DNA of 64,000 nt from Streptomyces novaecaesareae (GTDB lineage Bacteria > Actinomycetota > Actinomycetes > Streptomycetales > Streptomycetaceae). The stretch is taken from the NCBI RefSeq assembly GCF_000716875.1, contig NZ_JNWQ01000009.1, forward strand, positions 46,469 through 110,468, written 5' to 3'. The position numbers were made by a program, and so were the translations under genes. The notes under the pieces are model-generated. The model was not told the origin of the DNA. It made no database searches and saw only the letters and a program-made list of their open reading frames with translations. Shown piece after piece: positions 23,021 to 29,841 of this stretch (the first letter of the stretch is position 1; each line of letters opens with the position of its first letter).

Positions 23021-23257
23021 GGCAACTCCCCCCGCCGCACGAGTCGTTGCCTCCACGATCCCGGACCGACGGCCACTTCGCACCCCCTCCGACACGGAAC
23101 GGAGACGCAACTGCAACCACTCCCGGACGCGGCCGGGGCCGCAGGGACGGGTGGGGCGGGTGTGGCGTGCGGGCCGACTCCTCGTCGGCCACGGGGGCTG
23201 CGGCGTTTGCGGTGGATCCAAGCACGTGGGCCGGCCGGGGAGGCGGTACGGTGCCGT

Positions 23258-23758
23258 TCAGTCCACCGGCATCGACATGTACACCGCCCGCCGCCCGTAG
23301 CAGGCCGGCACCGCCACCTCCCGGTGCGCCCGGTAGCCCAGCAGCCGCAGCAGGATGTCCGCCCCGCGCACCGCGACCATCGAGATCCGCTCGAAGCCCT
23401 GCTCGCCCGCCTGCTCCCGGACGTGCCGGATGAACCCGAGCGCGACCTCCCGGCCGCGCAGCTCCTCGGCGATCACCAGGTCGTGCACGTGCAGGTTGGC
23501 CGACCGGTACACCGCCTCCTCCTCCGGCCGGCCGAGGTCCGGGCAGCGCAGCGGCGGGTACGGCAGGCTCAGCAGGTAGCCGACGACGGCGCCGTGCCGC
23601 TCCAGCACGAAACAGGTATCCGGCGACCTGCGGGCGCGCGACTGCAGCGCCTCCCGGCCCTCGGAGAGGCCGTCGGCCGCGTAGGCGGCGTGTTCCAGGT
23701 CGACCACGGAGTCCCAGTCCTGCTCGTTCAGCAGGCGGATCCTGAGCTCCTCGCTCAC
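23258..23758 (-). CDS. GNAT family N-acetyltransferase
   Basis: The 166-residue protein has the GNAT fold. An N-terminal IRLLNEQDWDSVVDLEHAAY comes first, CFVLERHGAVVGYLLSLPYPP forms the central strands, and LHVHDLVIAEELRGREVALGFIRHV is the acetyl-CoA-binding strand and helix (R/Q-x-x-G/R-x-A variant, RGREVA). GTG 23756-23758 overlaps the stop of the upstream glycosyltransferase-like gene (GTGA), so both proteins are made together, probably to modify the same small molecule or sugar. Confidence 0.88.
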   Translation of the reverse strand: MSEELRIRLLNEQDWDSVVDLEHAAYAADGLSEGREALQSRARRSPDTCFVLERHGAVVGYLLSLPYPPLRCPDLGRPEEEAVYRSANLHVHDLVIAEELRGREVALGFIRHVREQAGEQGFERISMVAVRGADILLRLLGYRAHREVAVPACYGRRAVYMSMPVD

Positions 23759-25080
23759 GCGCCCGGCACCTCCGCGCGGGGGCCGATCCCCTCCGCGCGG
23801 GCGGCGGCCACCAGCGCCGCCCAGGCTCCCACCAGCACCGCCCACCGCTCGGTGTCCTGCTGCGCCTCGTCCAGGAGCTGCTGCCGCCGCCCGGCCACCA
23901 CGTCGGCGAGCTCGGCGTACTTGCCGCCCAGCTTGCGGTAGGAGCGGTCCAGGACGTCCAGGCAGTGCTCGTTCCCGGACCGGTCCCAGCCGGCGCTGCC
24001 GCGCACCAGGTCGAGGATCGGCTCGACCCGCAGGCCGTGCCGCTCGTCCAGCAGTCCGCGGCCGAGGTCGATCATCCCGCCGTAGACCGGGTACAGGTAC
24101 AGCATCGAGAGCAGGAACTTGACGAACCGCAGCTGGTAGGAGACGAAGCCGGCGCCGGTGCGGCGCTCGGGCGTGTAGTAGTTGACGATGTGGCGGTTGT
24201 GGGTGACCCCGGGCAGCCGGGCGTGGACCATGGCGTGCAGCAGGGCGTAGTCGCTGCCGATGGTCTCGACCGAGGGCAGCAGCGGAAGCACCTCGTAGGC
24301 CCGGCGGTCGAGGGCGATGTTGCACATGTAGACGTCCCAGATGTCGGGCACGCCGAGGACGGAGTCGTCGGTGCTGAACGGCTCGGAGCCGGCGCCCTTG
24401 AAGGAGACGTCCACCATCGCGTCCTTCTCCTCCTCCGACCACACCGGCGGGGTCCACAGGCGCACCACGTCGCGGTAGACGGCCGGGTCCAGCTCGTGGA
24501 TCTCGCCGATGTCCACGTTGAGTTCGCCGATGAAGGAGCCGCTGACCAGCATCACCGGCTTGTCCGCGTCGGCCGGGTCGAGCCCGGAGCGGGACACACC
24601 GGCCACCGCCTCGCCGGCCGGCCTGCCGATCGAGAGCAGCTCGTGGTGGATCGGGAAGACCTTCCGACCGTCGACGACCTGGAAGTCGGCGTCGTCGTTG
24701 CGCAGGTGCGCCGAGGTGCAGCCCAGGGCGGCCGCGCCCAGGAAGAGCCGGTTGACGCAGGAACCGTACGCGACGCCCCGCGGGAGCATCAGGTCGAGCA
24801 GCAGTTCGGGGTCGGCGGCGCCGGAACGCTCGGTCACCCGGCGCAGGAACTCCCGCTGCTGCGCCTCGCCGAGGTGGTGGACGACCACGCCGGGGGTGGG
24901 CTCCAGCGCGGCCACGGCGCCCGCGTTCTCCGCGAATCCGGCGGCGTCGGTGGTGTCGACGACGAGGAGGTGCACCTCGACCCCGAAGTTCGCGACGGCG
25001 TAGGCCGCTTCCTCGGCGAGTTCCGCGATGGTGCCGGGGCAGGGGCGCATGGTGGGCAGGGCGAGACAGACTCTTTGCAT
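23755..25080 (-). CDS. Glycosyltransferase-like protein (possibly DUF6271)
   Basis: The 441-residue soluble protein begins with a nucleotide-sugar-type Rossmann start, QRVCLALPTMRPCPGTIAELAEEAAYAVANFGVEVHLLVVDTT. It has SAHLRNDDADFQVVDGRKVFPIHHE, where NDDAD resembles the DxD metal site of GT-A enzymes. Later motifs VSGSFIGELNVDIGEIHELDP and MCNIALDRRAYEVLP fit an acceptor domain. I think it matches a streptomycete domain of unknown function (DUF6271) but cannot check. It is coupled to an acetyltransferase by a GTGA overlap and lies downstream of a DasR-type operator, which hints at an amino-sugar substrate. Confidence 0.65.
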   Translation of the reverse strand: MQRVCLALPTMRPCPGTIAELAEEAAYAVANFGVEVHLLVVDTTDAAGFAENAGAVAALEPTPGVVVHHLGEAQQREFLRRVTERSGAADPELLLDLMLPRGVAYGSCVNRLFLGAAALGCTSAHLRNDDADFQVVDGRKVFPIHHELLSIGRPAGEAVAGVSRSGLDPADADKPVMLVSGSFIGELNVDIGEIHELDPAVYRDVVRLWTPPVWSEEEKDAMVDVSFKGAGSEPFSTDDSVLGVPDIWDVYMCNIALDRRAYEVLPLLPSVETIGSDYALLHAMVHARLPGVTHNRHIVNYYTPERRTGAGFVSYQLRFVKFLLSMLYLYPVYGGMIDLGRGLLDERHGLRVEPILDLVRGSAGWDRSGNEHCLDVLDRSYRKLGGKYAELADVVAGRRQQLLDEAQQDTERWAVLVGAWAALVAAARAEGIGPRAEVPGA

Positions 25081-25183
25081 GGCGCTGGTTTCTCCGTCGG
25101 ATCGTCAGATTCGGTTCCACAGTGGCGAGTTGAACGCACACGGAAGCCCCGGGTGCGGGCCTCGGCCGGCCTGCCGGACCACC

Positions 25184-25197
25184 GTGGACTAGACCAC
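25184..25197. promoter_or_regulatory. DasR-type operator (dre-like palindrome)
   Basis: GTGGACTAGACCAC, on the other strand GTGGTCTAGTCCAC, is a near-symmetrical match to the core of the DasR-responsive element (TGGTCTAGACCA type) that regulates GlcNAc and chitin genes in streptomycetes. It lies in the divergent region between the glycosyltransferase-like gene and the peptidoglycan amidase gene. Confidence 0.65.
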
Positions 25198-25212
25198 TTT
25201 TGATGTCAACGA

Positions 25213-25241
25213 TTGACAGCGAGCCCTCGACGGGGTGGAAT
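25213..25241 (+). promoter_or_regulatory. Probable promoter of the peptidoglycan amidase gene
   Basis: TTGACA (25213-25218) and TGGAAT (25236-25241) are separated by 17 bp. The DasR-type palindrome ends 15 bp upstream of the -35 box, where a GntR-family regulator could block or aid polymerase. It implies a 5' leader of about 190 nt. Confidence 0.5.
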
Positions 25242-25439
25242 ACGCCCCCCTTTTCGCGCGGTCGGCCGGACCGGCGCGGGTGCCCGGTTCGCACGCGAGG
25301 GCGAATTCCCCTCGCAGGGTCGAACGGCCGGGCGAGCAGCGGCGGTTCACCGCTGCGCATCGCACCCTCGGGGTCAACTCGGCACACGGACCTGCCGATA
25401 CCGGAAACGATGCCCTCATGCCGTACGGAGGAGACCGCA

Positions 25440-26639
25440 ATGCCCGACCTGTGGCTTCCCGGTGCCGACGTCCACGACCTCGGCGACCACGCGCCGACCG
25501 ACCAGCAGTACCCGCCGAAGGCCATCGCGCACATCACCTGGGACCGCAACGCCACCGCCGCCGCGCCCCAGGACTGGTGCTCCTACGAGGACCTGGTGAA
25601 CTACTTCACCGGCGCCGGCGCCGGAGACGCGCCGCACCTGGTCTGGGACCCGTTCAGCGGCCGCACGGCCCAGCTGTTCCCCGCCGACTCCCGCTCGAAG
25701 AGCCTGCTCAGCCCCGCCCAGAGCCCGACCCGCACCAACCGGGCCGGTCGGGTGGTGATCCAGATCGAGGCGGTGTTCTTCCCCTACTGCCGCTACCAGG
25801 GCCGGGTCTACCCCCGGCTGGTCGACACCCCGTGCGCGGGCTGGGACCGGATCCACGCCTGGATCGCCTCCTGGGGCGTCCCCGACGTCTGGCCGATGGG
25901 CCGCCCGACGGACTTCTCCAGCCACCGCGACGAACAGCGGTGGGAGACCCGCGGCGGCTGGTACGCGCACGCCCACGTGCCGTTCAACGACCACACCGAC
26001 CCCGGCTCCTGGCCCGACTTCACGGCACGCTCCGGCAGCTCGGACGACCCGCCCTCGCAGCAGAACCCGGCGCCCCCGGCGGACCCGACGCCGGCCCGCT
26101 ACCAGGTCACCATCAACGGCCTGCCGTACGGCTACGGCGCCCAGGGCTACCAGGTGACGACGGTCGGACGGGCGCTCGTCTCCCGCGGCTTCGGCTCCCA
26201 CTACCGCTCCGGCCCGGGCCCGGACTGGACGGACGCGGACACCGAGAACTACGCGGACTACCAGGGGAGTCTGGGCTACTCCGGGCAGGCGGCGGACGGC
26301 GTCCCCGGCGAGGATTCGCTGAACCGCCTGCTCGGCTACCTGCCCGGGCAGCGGACCGTGTCGGTCGCCCACGTCGTGGCGGCCGCCCGCACCGACCCGG
26401 GCGCCGAGCAGGGGCACCGGACGTACGGGGCCGAGGTGGCGATCGTCGAGCAGGCGCTGGTGGACGAGGGGCTGCTCGAACAGCGCTGGGCGGACGGCTC
26501 GTTCGGCAGCCGGACGGTCACCGCGTACGCGGCCTGGCAGCGGCGCTGCGGGTACGGGGCGGGGGCGGCGGACGGGATCCCCGGGCAGGCCTCGCTCCAC
26601 CGGCTGGGCGCGGCGCGGGGGTTCGCGGTGACCGACTGA
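25440..26639 (+). CDS. N-acetylmuramoyl-L-alanine amidase-like protein with two peptidoglycan-binding repeats
   Basis: The 399-residue protein resembles a phage endolysin. The N-terminal catalytic part has IAHITWDRNA (first zinc-type His) and WYAHAHVPFNDHTDPGSWPDF, the HxxxxxNxHxDPG pattern of amidase_2-like enzymes that cut the glycan-peptide amide bond. After a Pro-rich linker (about 202-220), two peptidoglycan-binding-like repeats follow: VGRALVSRGFG...YADYQGSLGYSGQAADGVPGEDSL and VEQALVDEGLLEQRWADGSFGSRTVTAYAAWQRRCGYGAGAADGIPG. No signal peptide is evident, so export may need lysis or another route. GGAGGAG lies 6 bases before the ATG. The DasR-type operator suggests GlcNAc-linked control. 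Confidence 0.8.
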   Translation: MPDLWLPGADVHDLGDHAPTDQQYPPKAIAHITWDRNATAAAPQDWCSYEDLVNYFTGAGAGDAPHLVWDPFSGRTAQLFPADSRSKSLLSPAQSPTRTNRAGRVVIQIEAVFFPYCRYQGRVYPRLVDTPCAGWDRIHAWIASWGVPDVWPMGRPTDFSSHRDEQRWETRGGWYAHAHVPFNDHTDPGSWPDFTARSGSSDDPPSQQNPAPPADPTPARYQVTINGLPYGYGAQGYQVTTVGRALVSRGFGSHYRSGPGPDWTDADTENYADYQGSLGYSGQAADGVPGEDSLNRLLGYLPGQRTVSVAHVVAAARTDPGAEQGHRTYGAEVAIVEQALVDEGLLEQRWADGSFGSRTVTAYAAWQRRCGYGAGAADGIPGQASLHRLGAARGFAVTD

Positions 26640-26678
26640 GGCGGGGGAGCCGGTCCTGAGGCGCTCCCGGGGGCCTGC

Positions 26679-26735
26679 CGGGGTTCCGCCCGGGGTCCGC
26701 CCGGGTTCCGCCTGGAGTCCGTTCGGGGTCCTGCC
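26679..26735. repeat. Short GC-rich tandem repeat
   Basis: Five imperfect 11-12 bp units of CGGGGTCCGCC type follow one another downstream of the amidase stop. No stem-loop of terminator quality is seen in it. Confidence 0.55.
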
Positions 26736-26888
26736 GGTCCTCCTGGGGGAGGCGTGTCGGCGCGGTTGGGCGAAGCCGCGTACTCGCCTGGGAGTAGCCG
26801 AGGTTACTTCCGCCGGCAGATGCCGGATGAGGGACGAGCGGGAGAGTCTGGGGCCGTCCTCGTGGCCCCGCTCGAAGGAGGTACCCCC

Positions 26889-27494
26889 GTGCGTTCGCCC
26901 ACCGGAGCCGTCGTGACGCCTCGGATCGCCCCCGGTGGCAAGCGACGATCGGCGGATCGTCGCTTGCCACCCCGGGCGCGCAAGCCCCTGGTCGTGCTGC
27001 ACCTCGTCGCCTCGGTGAGCTGGCTGGCGCTGATGCTCTGCCTGCTCACCCTGGCGGTCACGGCGCTCACGACCGGGGACGCCGACCGGCTGCGCACCTC
27101 CTACCGGGCGATGGGCCTGCTCGGCGACGCGCTGGTCCTGCCGCTGAGCCTGCTCACCTTCCTGAGCGGGGTCGTCCTCGGGCTCGGCACCTCCTGGGGC
27201 CTGTTCCGCTACTACTGGGTGAGTACCAAGTTCTGGCTGACGCTCGGGGCGATGGCGGCCTCGGTGTTCGCCCTCACCGCCCGGCTGCACGACGCGGTGC
27301 GCGTGGCGGACGCGCATCCGACCGGCCCGATCACGGCGGCGGACCTCGGCTTCGTCCGCTACAACACGGTGATCGTCCCGGCGGTCGCGCTGGCGCTCTA
27401 CCTGGTCAACGTCATCTTGTCGGTGTACAAGCCCTGGGGCCGCCGTCGTTGGGGGACTGCCCGCCCGCACCGAATACCGGGGGCGGGCTCCTGA
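26889..27494 (+). CDS. Four-helix integral membrane protein
   Basis: The 201-residue protein has a basic N-terminal segment of about 35 residues and four hydrophobic helices: VVLHLVASVSWLALMLCLLTLAVTAL, ALVLPLSLLTFLSGVVLGLG, WLTLGAMAASVFALTARL and NTVIVPAVALALYLVNVILSVY. The arrangement recalls DUF2269-like small membrane proteins of actinobacteria, function unknown. GTG 26889 is chosen because GAAGGAGG lies 7 bases upstream. A perfect 17-bp inverted repeat falls within codons 16-28, so the mRNA should fold into a very stable hairpin just after the start. Confidence 0.75.
   Translation: MRSPTGAVVTPRIAPGGKRRSADRRLPPRARKPLVVLHLVASVSWLALMLCLLTLAVTALTTGDADRLRTSYRAMGLLGDALVLPLSLLTFLSGVVLGLGTSWGLFRYYWVSTKFWLTLGAMAASVFALTARLHDAVRVADAHPTGPITAADLGFVRYNTVIVPAVALALYLVNVILSVYKPWGRRRWGTARPHRIPGAGS
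26934..26971. repeat. Perfect 17-bp inverted repeat inside a coding start region
   Basis: GGTGGCAAGCGACGATC (26934-26950) and its exact complement GATCGTCGCTTGCCACC (26955-26971) flank the 4-base loop GGCG. It lies 45 bases into the membrane-protein gene. Both strands encode the same peptide, GGKRRSADRRLPP. Confidence 0.9.
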
Positions 27495-27510
27495 GCCGCA
27501 CACGCGCGCC

Positions 27511-27575
27511 CGCGCCCGGTTATGCGCCCGTGCCCCGGTTATGCGCCCGCGCCCGATCATGCGCCCGCGCCCCGA
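27511..27575. repeat. Tandem repeat upstream of the luciferase-like gene
   Basis: Three imperfect units of about 20 bp, CCCCGGTTATGCGCCCGTG type (the third with GATCATG), run head to tail in the gap before the TTG start. They create a long open frame that is unlikely to be translated. Confidence 0.65.
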
Positions 27576-27605
27576 CCGGGGGAATGCCCGCGCGCAGGAG
27601 GGGCG

Positions 27606-28625
27606 TTGTCCTCGGACGTGACCAGCGCTACGCCCGTGACCAGGCTCTCCGTGCTCGACCGCTCCCGCACCCGGCAGGGTGAGGAGCCGGCCCGGGCGCT
27701 GCGGGACACGGTGGCCCTCGCCCGCGAGGCCGAGCGGCTCGGGTACCACCGGTTCTGGGTCTCCGAGCACCACGGGGTGCCGGGGGTGGCCGGTTCGGCA
27801 CCCACCGTGCTGGCCGCGGCGGTGGCGGCAGCCACCACGCGGATCCGGGTCGGCACCGGCGGGGTGATGCTGCCCAACCACCAACCCATGGTGGTGGCCG
27901 AGCAGTTCGGGGTGCTCGCCGCACTGTTCCCGGGGCGGATCGACATGGGGCTCGGGCGTTCGGTGGGGTTCACCGACGGTGTCCGGCGGGCGCTGGGACG
28001 GGAGAAGGGCGCGGCGGACGACTTCGGCGCCCAGCTGTCCGAGCTGCTCGGCTACTTCGACGGCTCGCAGCAGGTGCACCGGGGCGTTCACGCCCGCCCG
28101 GCCGAGGGGCTGCAGGTCCCGGCCTTCGTCCTGGCCACCGGCACGGGCGCCGACCTGGCCGCCGAGGCCGGGCTGCCGCTGGTGATCGCCCCCGCACGCG
28201 GGGAGGGCCGGATGCTGGAGGCCATCGACCGCTACCGCGCCCGGTTCCGCCCCTCCGCCCAGGCAGCCGAGCCGTACGTGGTGGTCTCGGGCACGGTCGC
28301 GGTCGCCGAGACCGCCGAGCGGGCCCGTGAGCTGCTGGTCCCGGAGGCCTGGGCCGGTGCGTACTCCCGCACCCACGGCGAGTTCCCGCCGCTGGCCCCG
28401 GTCGCCGAGATCCGGGCCCTGGCGATGTCGGAACGGGAGCGGTCCGCCTACGAGCAGTCGCTCAAGGGCCACATCGCGGGCACTCCCGAGCAGGCCGCCG
28501 CCGAACTGGCCGCCCTGGTGGAGCGCAGCGGTGCGGACGAGTTCCTGGTCACCACCAGCACCTACGACCGCACCGCGCTGCTGGACTCCTACCGCCTCCT
28601 CGCCGAGGCGGTAGGCCAGGCCTGA
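27606..28625 (+). CDS. LLM-class flavin-dependent oxidoreductase
   Basis: The 339-residue protein is a bacterial luciferase-like monooxygenase using FMN or F420. It shows the TIM-barrel motifs LAREAERLGYHRFWVSEHHGVPGVAGSAPTVLAAAVAAATTRIRVGTGGVMLPNHQPMVVAEQFGVLAALFPGRIDMGLGRS, almost the full consensus of the MsnO8-like group, and ends in GTPEQAAAELAALVERSGADEFLVTTSTYD. TTG 27606 follows AGGAGGGG at short spacing. GTG 27618 and upstream frames through repeats are alternatives. A terminator lies just after the stop. The substrate is unknown. Confidence 0.88.
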   Translation: MSSDVTSATPVTRLSVLDRSRTRQGEEPARALRDTVALAREAERLGYHRFWVSEHHGVPGVAGSAPTVLAAAVAAATTRIRVGTGGVMLPNHQPMVVAEQFGVLAALFPGRIDMGLGRSVGFTDGVRRALGREKGAADDFGAQLSELLGYFDGSQQVHRGVHARPAEGLQVPAFVLATGTGADLAAEAGLPLVIAPARGEGRMLEAIDRYRARFRPSAQAAEPYVVVSGTVAVAETAERARELLVPEAWAGAYSRTHGEFPPLAPVAEIRALAMSERERSAYEQSLKGHIAGTPEQAAAELAALVERSGADEFLVTTSTYDRTALLDSYRLLAEAVGQA

Positions 28626-28640
28626 GCCAGGCCTGAGCCA

Positions 28641-28679
28641 GGCCTGGGCCGGGGCGGTCGGCCGGCCCCGGCCCAGGCC
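28641..28679. terminator. Hairpin terminator after the LLM oxidoreductase gene
   Basis: GGCCTGGGCCGGGG (28641-28654) pairs with CCCCGGCCCAGGCC (28666-28679) across an 11-base loop. It is preceded by three copies of CCAGGCCTGAG overlapping the stop codon. Confidence 0.65.
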
Positions 28680-28785
28680 GCGCCTCAGGCCGTCGGCTCA
28701 GCCTTCGTCGACCTCGGTCGTCCCGAGCCGCGCACCGGCTACCGGGCGCTGCTGGACTGACCTGCTCCGACCGCCCGGGCGCGAT

Positions 28786-28815
28786 TTCTGACCAGGCGCG
28801 ATGGCCTGCTACTGT
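28786..28815 (+). promoter_or_regulatory. Promoter of the structured RNA, copy B
   Basis: TTCTGAC (28786-28792) and TACTGT (28810-28815) are 17 bp apart. This places a transcript start near 28822, after the terminator of the preceding gene and before any ORF. Confidence 0.5.
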
Positions 28816-28821
28816 TCTTCT

Positions 28822-28990
28822 CGTCGAGAGGAAATGATCTTCCGAAGCGGGGATCTCGGAACTCTCGAACAGGCGTCAGCGGTGCTACCAGAGCACGTCC
28901 TACTTTCAGTAGGAAGAGTCCGTGCAACCCGGGCCTGGCGCTCCACCAGAAGGGGCTCGTTCCGTCCAGCGGAACGGGCCCCTTTGTTTT
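28822..28990 (+). ncRNA. Structured small RNA, copy B
   Basis: About 169 nt run from a promoter to an intrinsic terminator without a convincing ORF. The segment 28894-28946 matches the first 53 bases of the window at 52 positions. GCACG (28893-28897) pairs with CGTGC (28921-28925) and encloses the hairpin TCCTAC/GTAGGA (28898-28914, loop TTTCA). The same GCAC can instead pair with upstream GTGCT (28882-28886, loop ACCAG), so two mutually exclusive folds exist, as in an attenuator or regulatory RNA. No gene follows within 330 bp, which favours a stand-alone sRNA over a riboswitch. I recognise no named family. Confidence 0.6.
28950..28990 (+). terminator. Intrinsic terminator of the structured RNA, copy B
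   Basis: AAGGGGCTCGTTCCG pairs with CGGAACGGGCCCCTT around TCCAG and is followed by TTTGTTTT, a textbook hairpin plus T-tract that is unusual in this GC-rich genome. Confidence 0.85.
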
Positions 28991-29326
28991 GCCTCATGCG
29001 TTCGCCGCTCGCAGGGTTGTCCCCTTATCGCACGTTCGGGCTCGAAACCCTCCGGCGCGGCCCGCTATCGGCCAAGGTCCCGGGCCAGGTGGCCGATGAG
29101 CGCCGTTCCCGAACGATCGACGGGCCTGCGGATTTGCCCGTCAGGCAGGTCTGACGAATCGTCATACCTTGGCTGGAACTGGTCGCTACTGATGTGAATA
29201 TGCCATTGGAATGTTCGTCATACGGAATCCGGCAGTAGCCTTCCGTGTCGAACCTGCCACTGCTGGTGGCGAACCCGGCCGGTGCCGCGCAGCGCCCGGC
29301 CGCCCAGATCCCGCGAAGGAGCCGGT
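28991..29326. other. Non-coding region upstream of the roadblock locus
   Basis: About 335 bp with no supported gene. It contains AT-richer sequence near 29150-29240 (ACGAATCGTCATACC, ATGTGAATATGCCATTGG), the probable promoter region of the roadblock operon. Clear -35/-10 boxes could not be fixed. Confidence 0.5.
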
Positions 29327-29710
29327 GTGCCGGGTATCGACGAATGCCTCTCCGGAGCGATGGCGATCGCCGGAGCCCGCTCCGCGAGCCTGGTCGACTG
29401 GAGCAGCGGACTCGCCCTCGGCAGCCTCGGGGACAGTCCGACCGGCGAGCACGAGACCTCCGCCGCCGAGGCAACGGACTTGGTGCGCGCGGCTGTTGAG
29501 AGCCAGACCTTCACGGTCGCGGAGGACCGGCGATCCCCGCTGGAGGACATCATCGTCACCGCCGGCCGCAGTTACCACCTGATCCGCTTCATCGACACCG
29601 TCTTCGACAACCGGCTCGTCCTGCACCTCTGGCTGGACCGTTCGGAGGGCAACCTCGCCGCCGCCCGCTTCCGCCTCCAGGCACTGGCCGAGGAGCTGGT
29701 GCTGGGGTGA
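29327..29710 (+). CDS. Roadblock/LC7 family protein 1
   Basis: The 127-residue protein has the roadblock/LC7 fold: GIDECLSGAMAIAGARSASLVDWSSGLALGSLGD forms the first helix and strands, and DIIVTAGRSYHLIRFIDTVFDNRLVLHLWLDRSEGNLAAARFRLQALAEEL the central strands and last helix. In actinobacteria such proteins act with small GTPases or as signalling scaffolds. GTG 29327 follows GAAGGAG by 5 bases. It opens a plus-strand group with a DUF4388-like protein and two further roadblock proteins. It is closely similar in plan to roadblock protein 3 (31527), including the YHLIR motif. Confidence 0.85.
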   Translation: MPGIDECLSGAMAIAGARSASLVDWSSGLALGSLGDSPTGEHETSAAEATDLVRAAVESQTFTVAEDRRSPLEDIIVTAGRSYHLIRFIDTVFDNRLVLHLWLDRSEGNLAAARFRLQALAEELVLG

Positions 29711-29715
29711 ACGCG

Positions 29716-29841
29716 ATGTCCGTGACGCCCGATCCGCTCATCCCGACCGTCGCATTCCAGCCGCCGGCCCACCCCGAGACCGTCCCCGGTCCTGCTCCCG
29801 TCCCCGTCCCGGGGGCCGCCGCCCGGCGGTGGTTCGCGTGA
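29716..29841 (+). CDS. Short proline-rich ORF between roadblock 1 and the DUF4388-like gene
   Basis: The ORF encodes 41 residues, rich in Pro (PTVAFQPPAHPETVPGPAPVPVPG) and ending RRWFA. It starts 5 bp after the roadblock stop, and its own stop overlaps the next GTG start as GTGA, a translational-coupling pattern used throughout this genome. No family is recognised. It may serve only to couple translation. Confidence 0.4.
   Translation: MSVTPDPLIPTVAFQPPAHPETVPGPAPVPVPGAAARRWFA

Larger units (their letters stand above)
25081..25439. other. Divergent regulatory region between two transcription units
   Basis: About 360 bp without a supported gene. It holds the DasR-type palindrome at 25184-25197, a minus-strand TTGACA box at 25204-25209 and a plus-strand promoter at 25213-25241. 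A long plus-strand frame continues upstream of the amidase ATG but has no ribosome binding site. Confidence 0.6.

Noticed and set aside
26641..26888. Upstream extension of the four-helix membrane protein
   Set aside because: The frame is open for 45 more codons, but the strong GAAGGAGG directly before GTG 26889 marks the real start.
28626..28760. Short remnant coding frame ending in TGYRALLD before the structured RNA
   Set aside because: About 20 codons with gene-like composition could be a decayed gene end, but there is no start, ribosome binding site or recognisable homology.
28822..28990. SAM, TPP, FMN, glycine or cobalamin riboswitch
   Set aside because: None of the conserved core sequences of these classes is present, and no gene follows within 330 bp.
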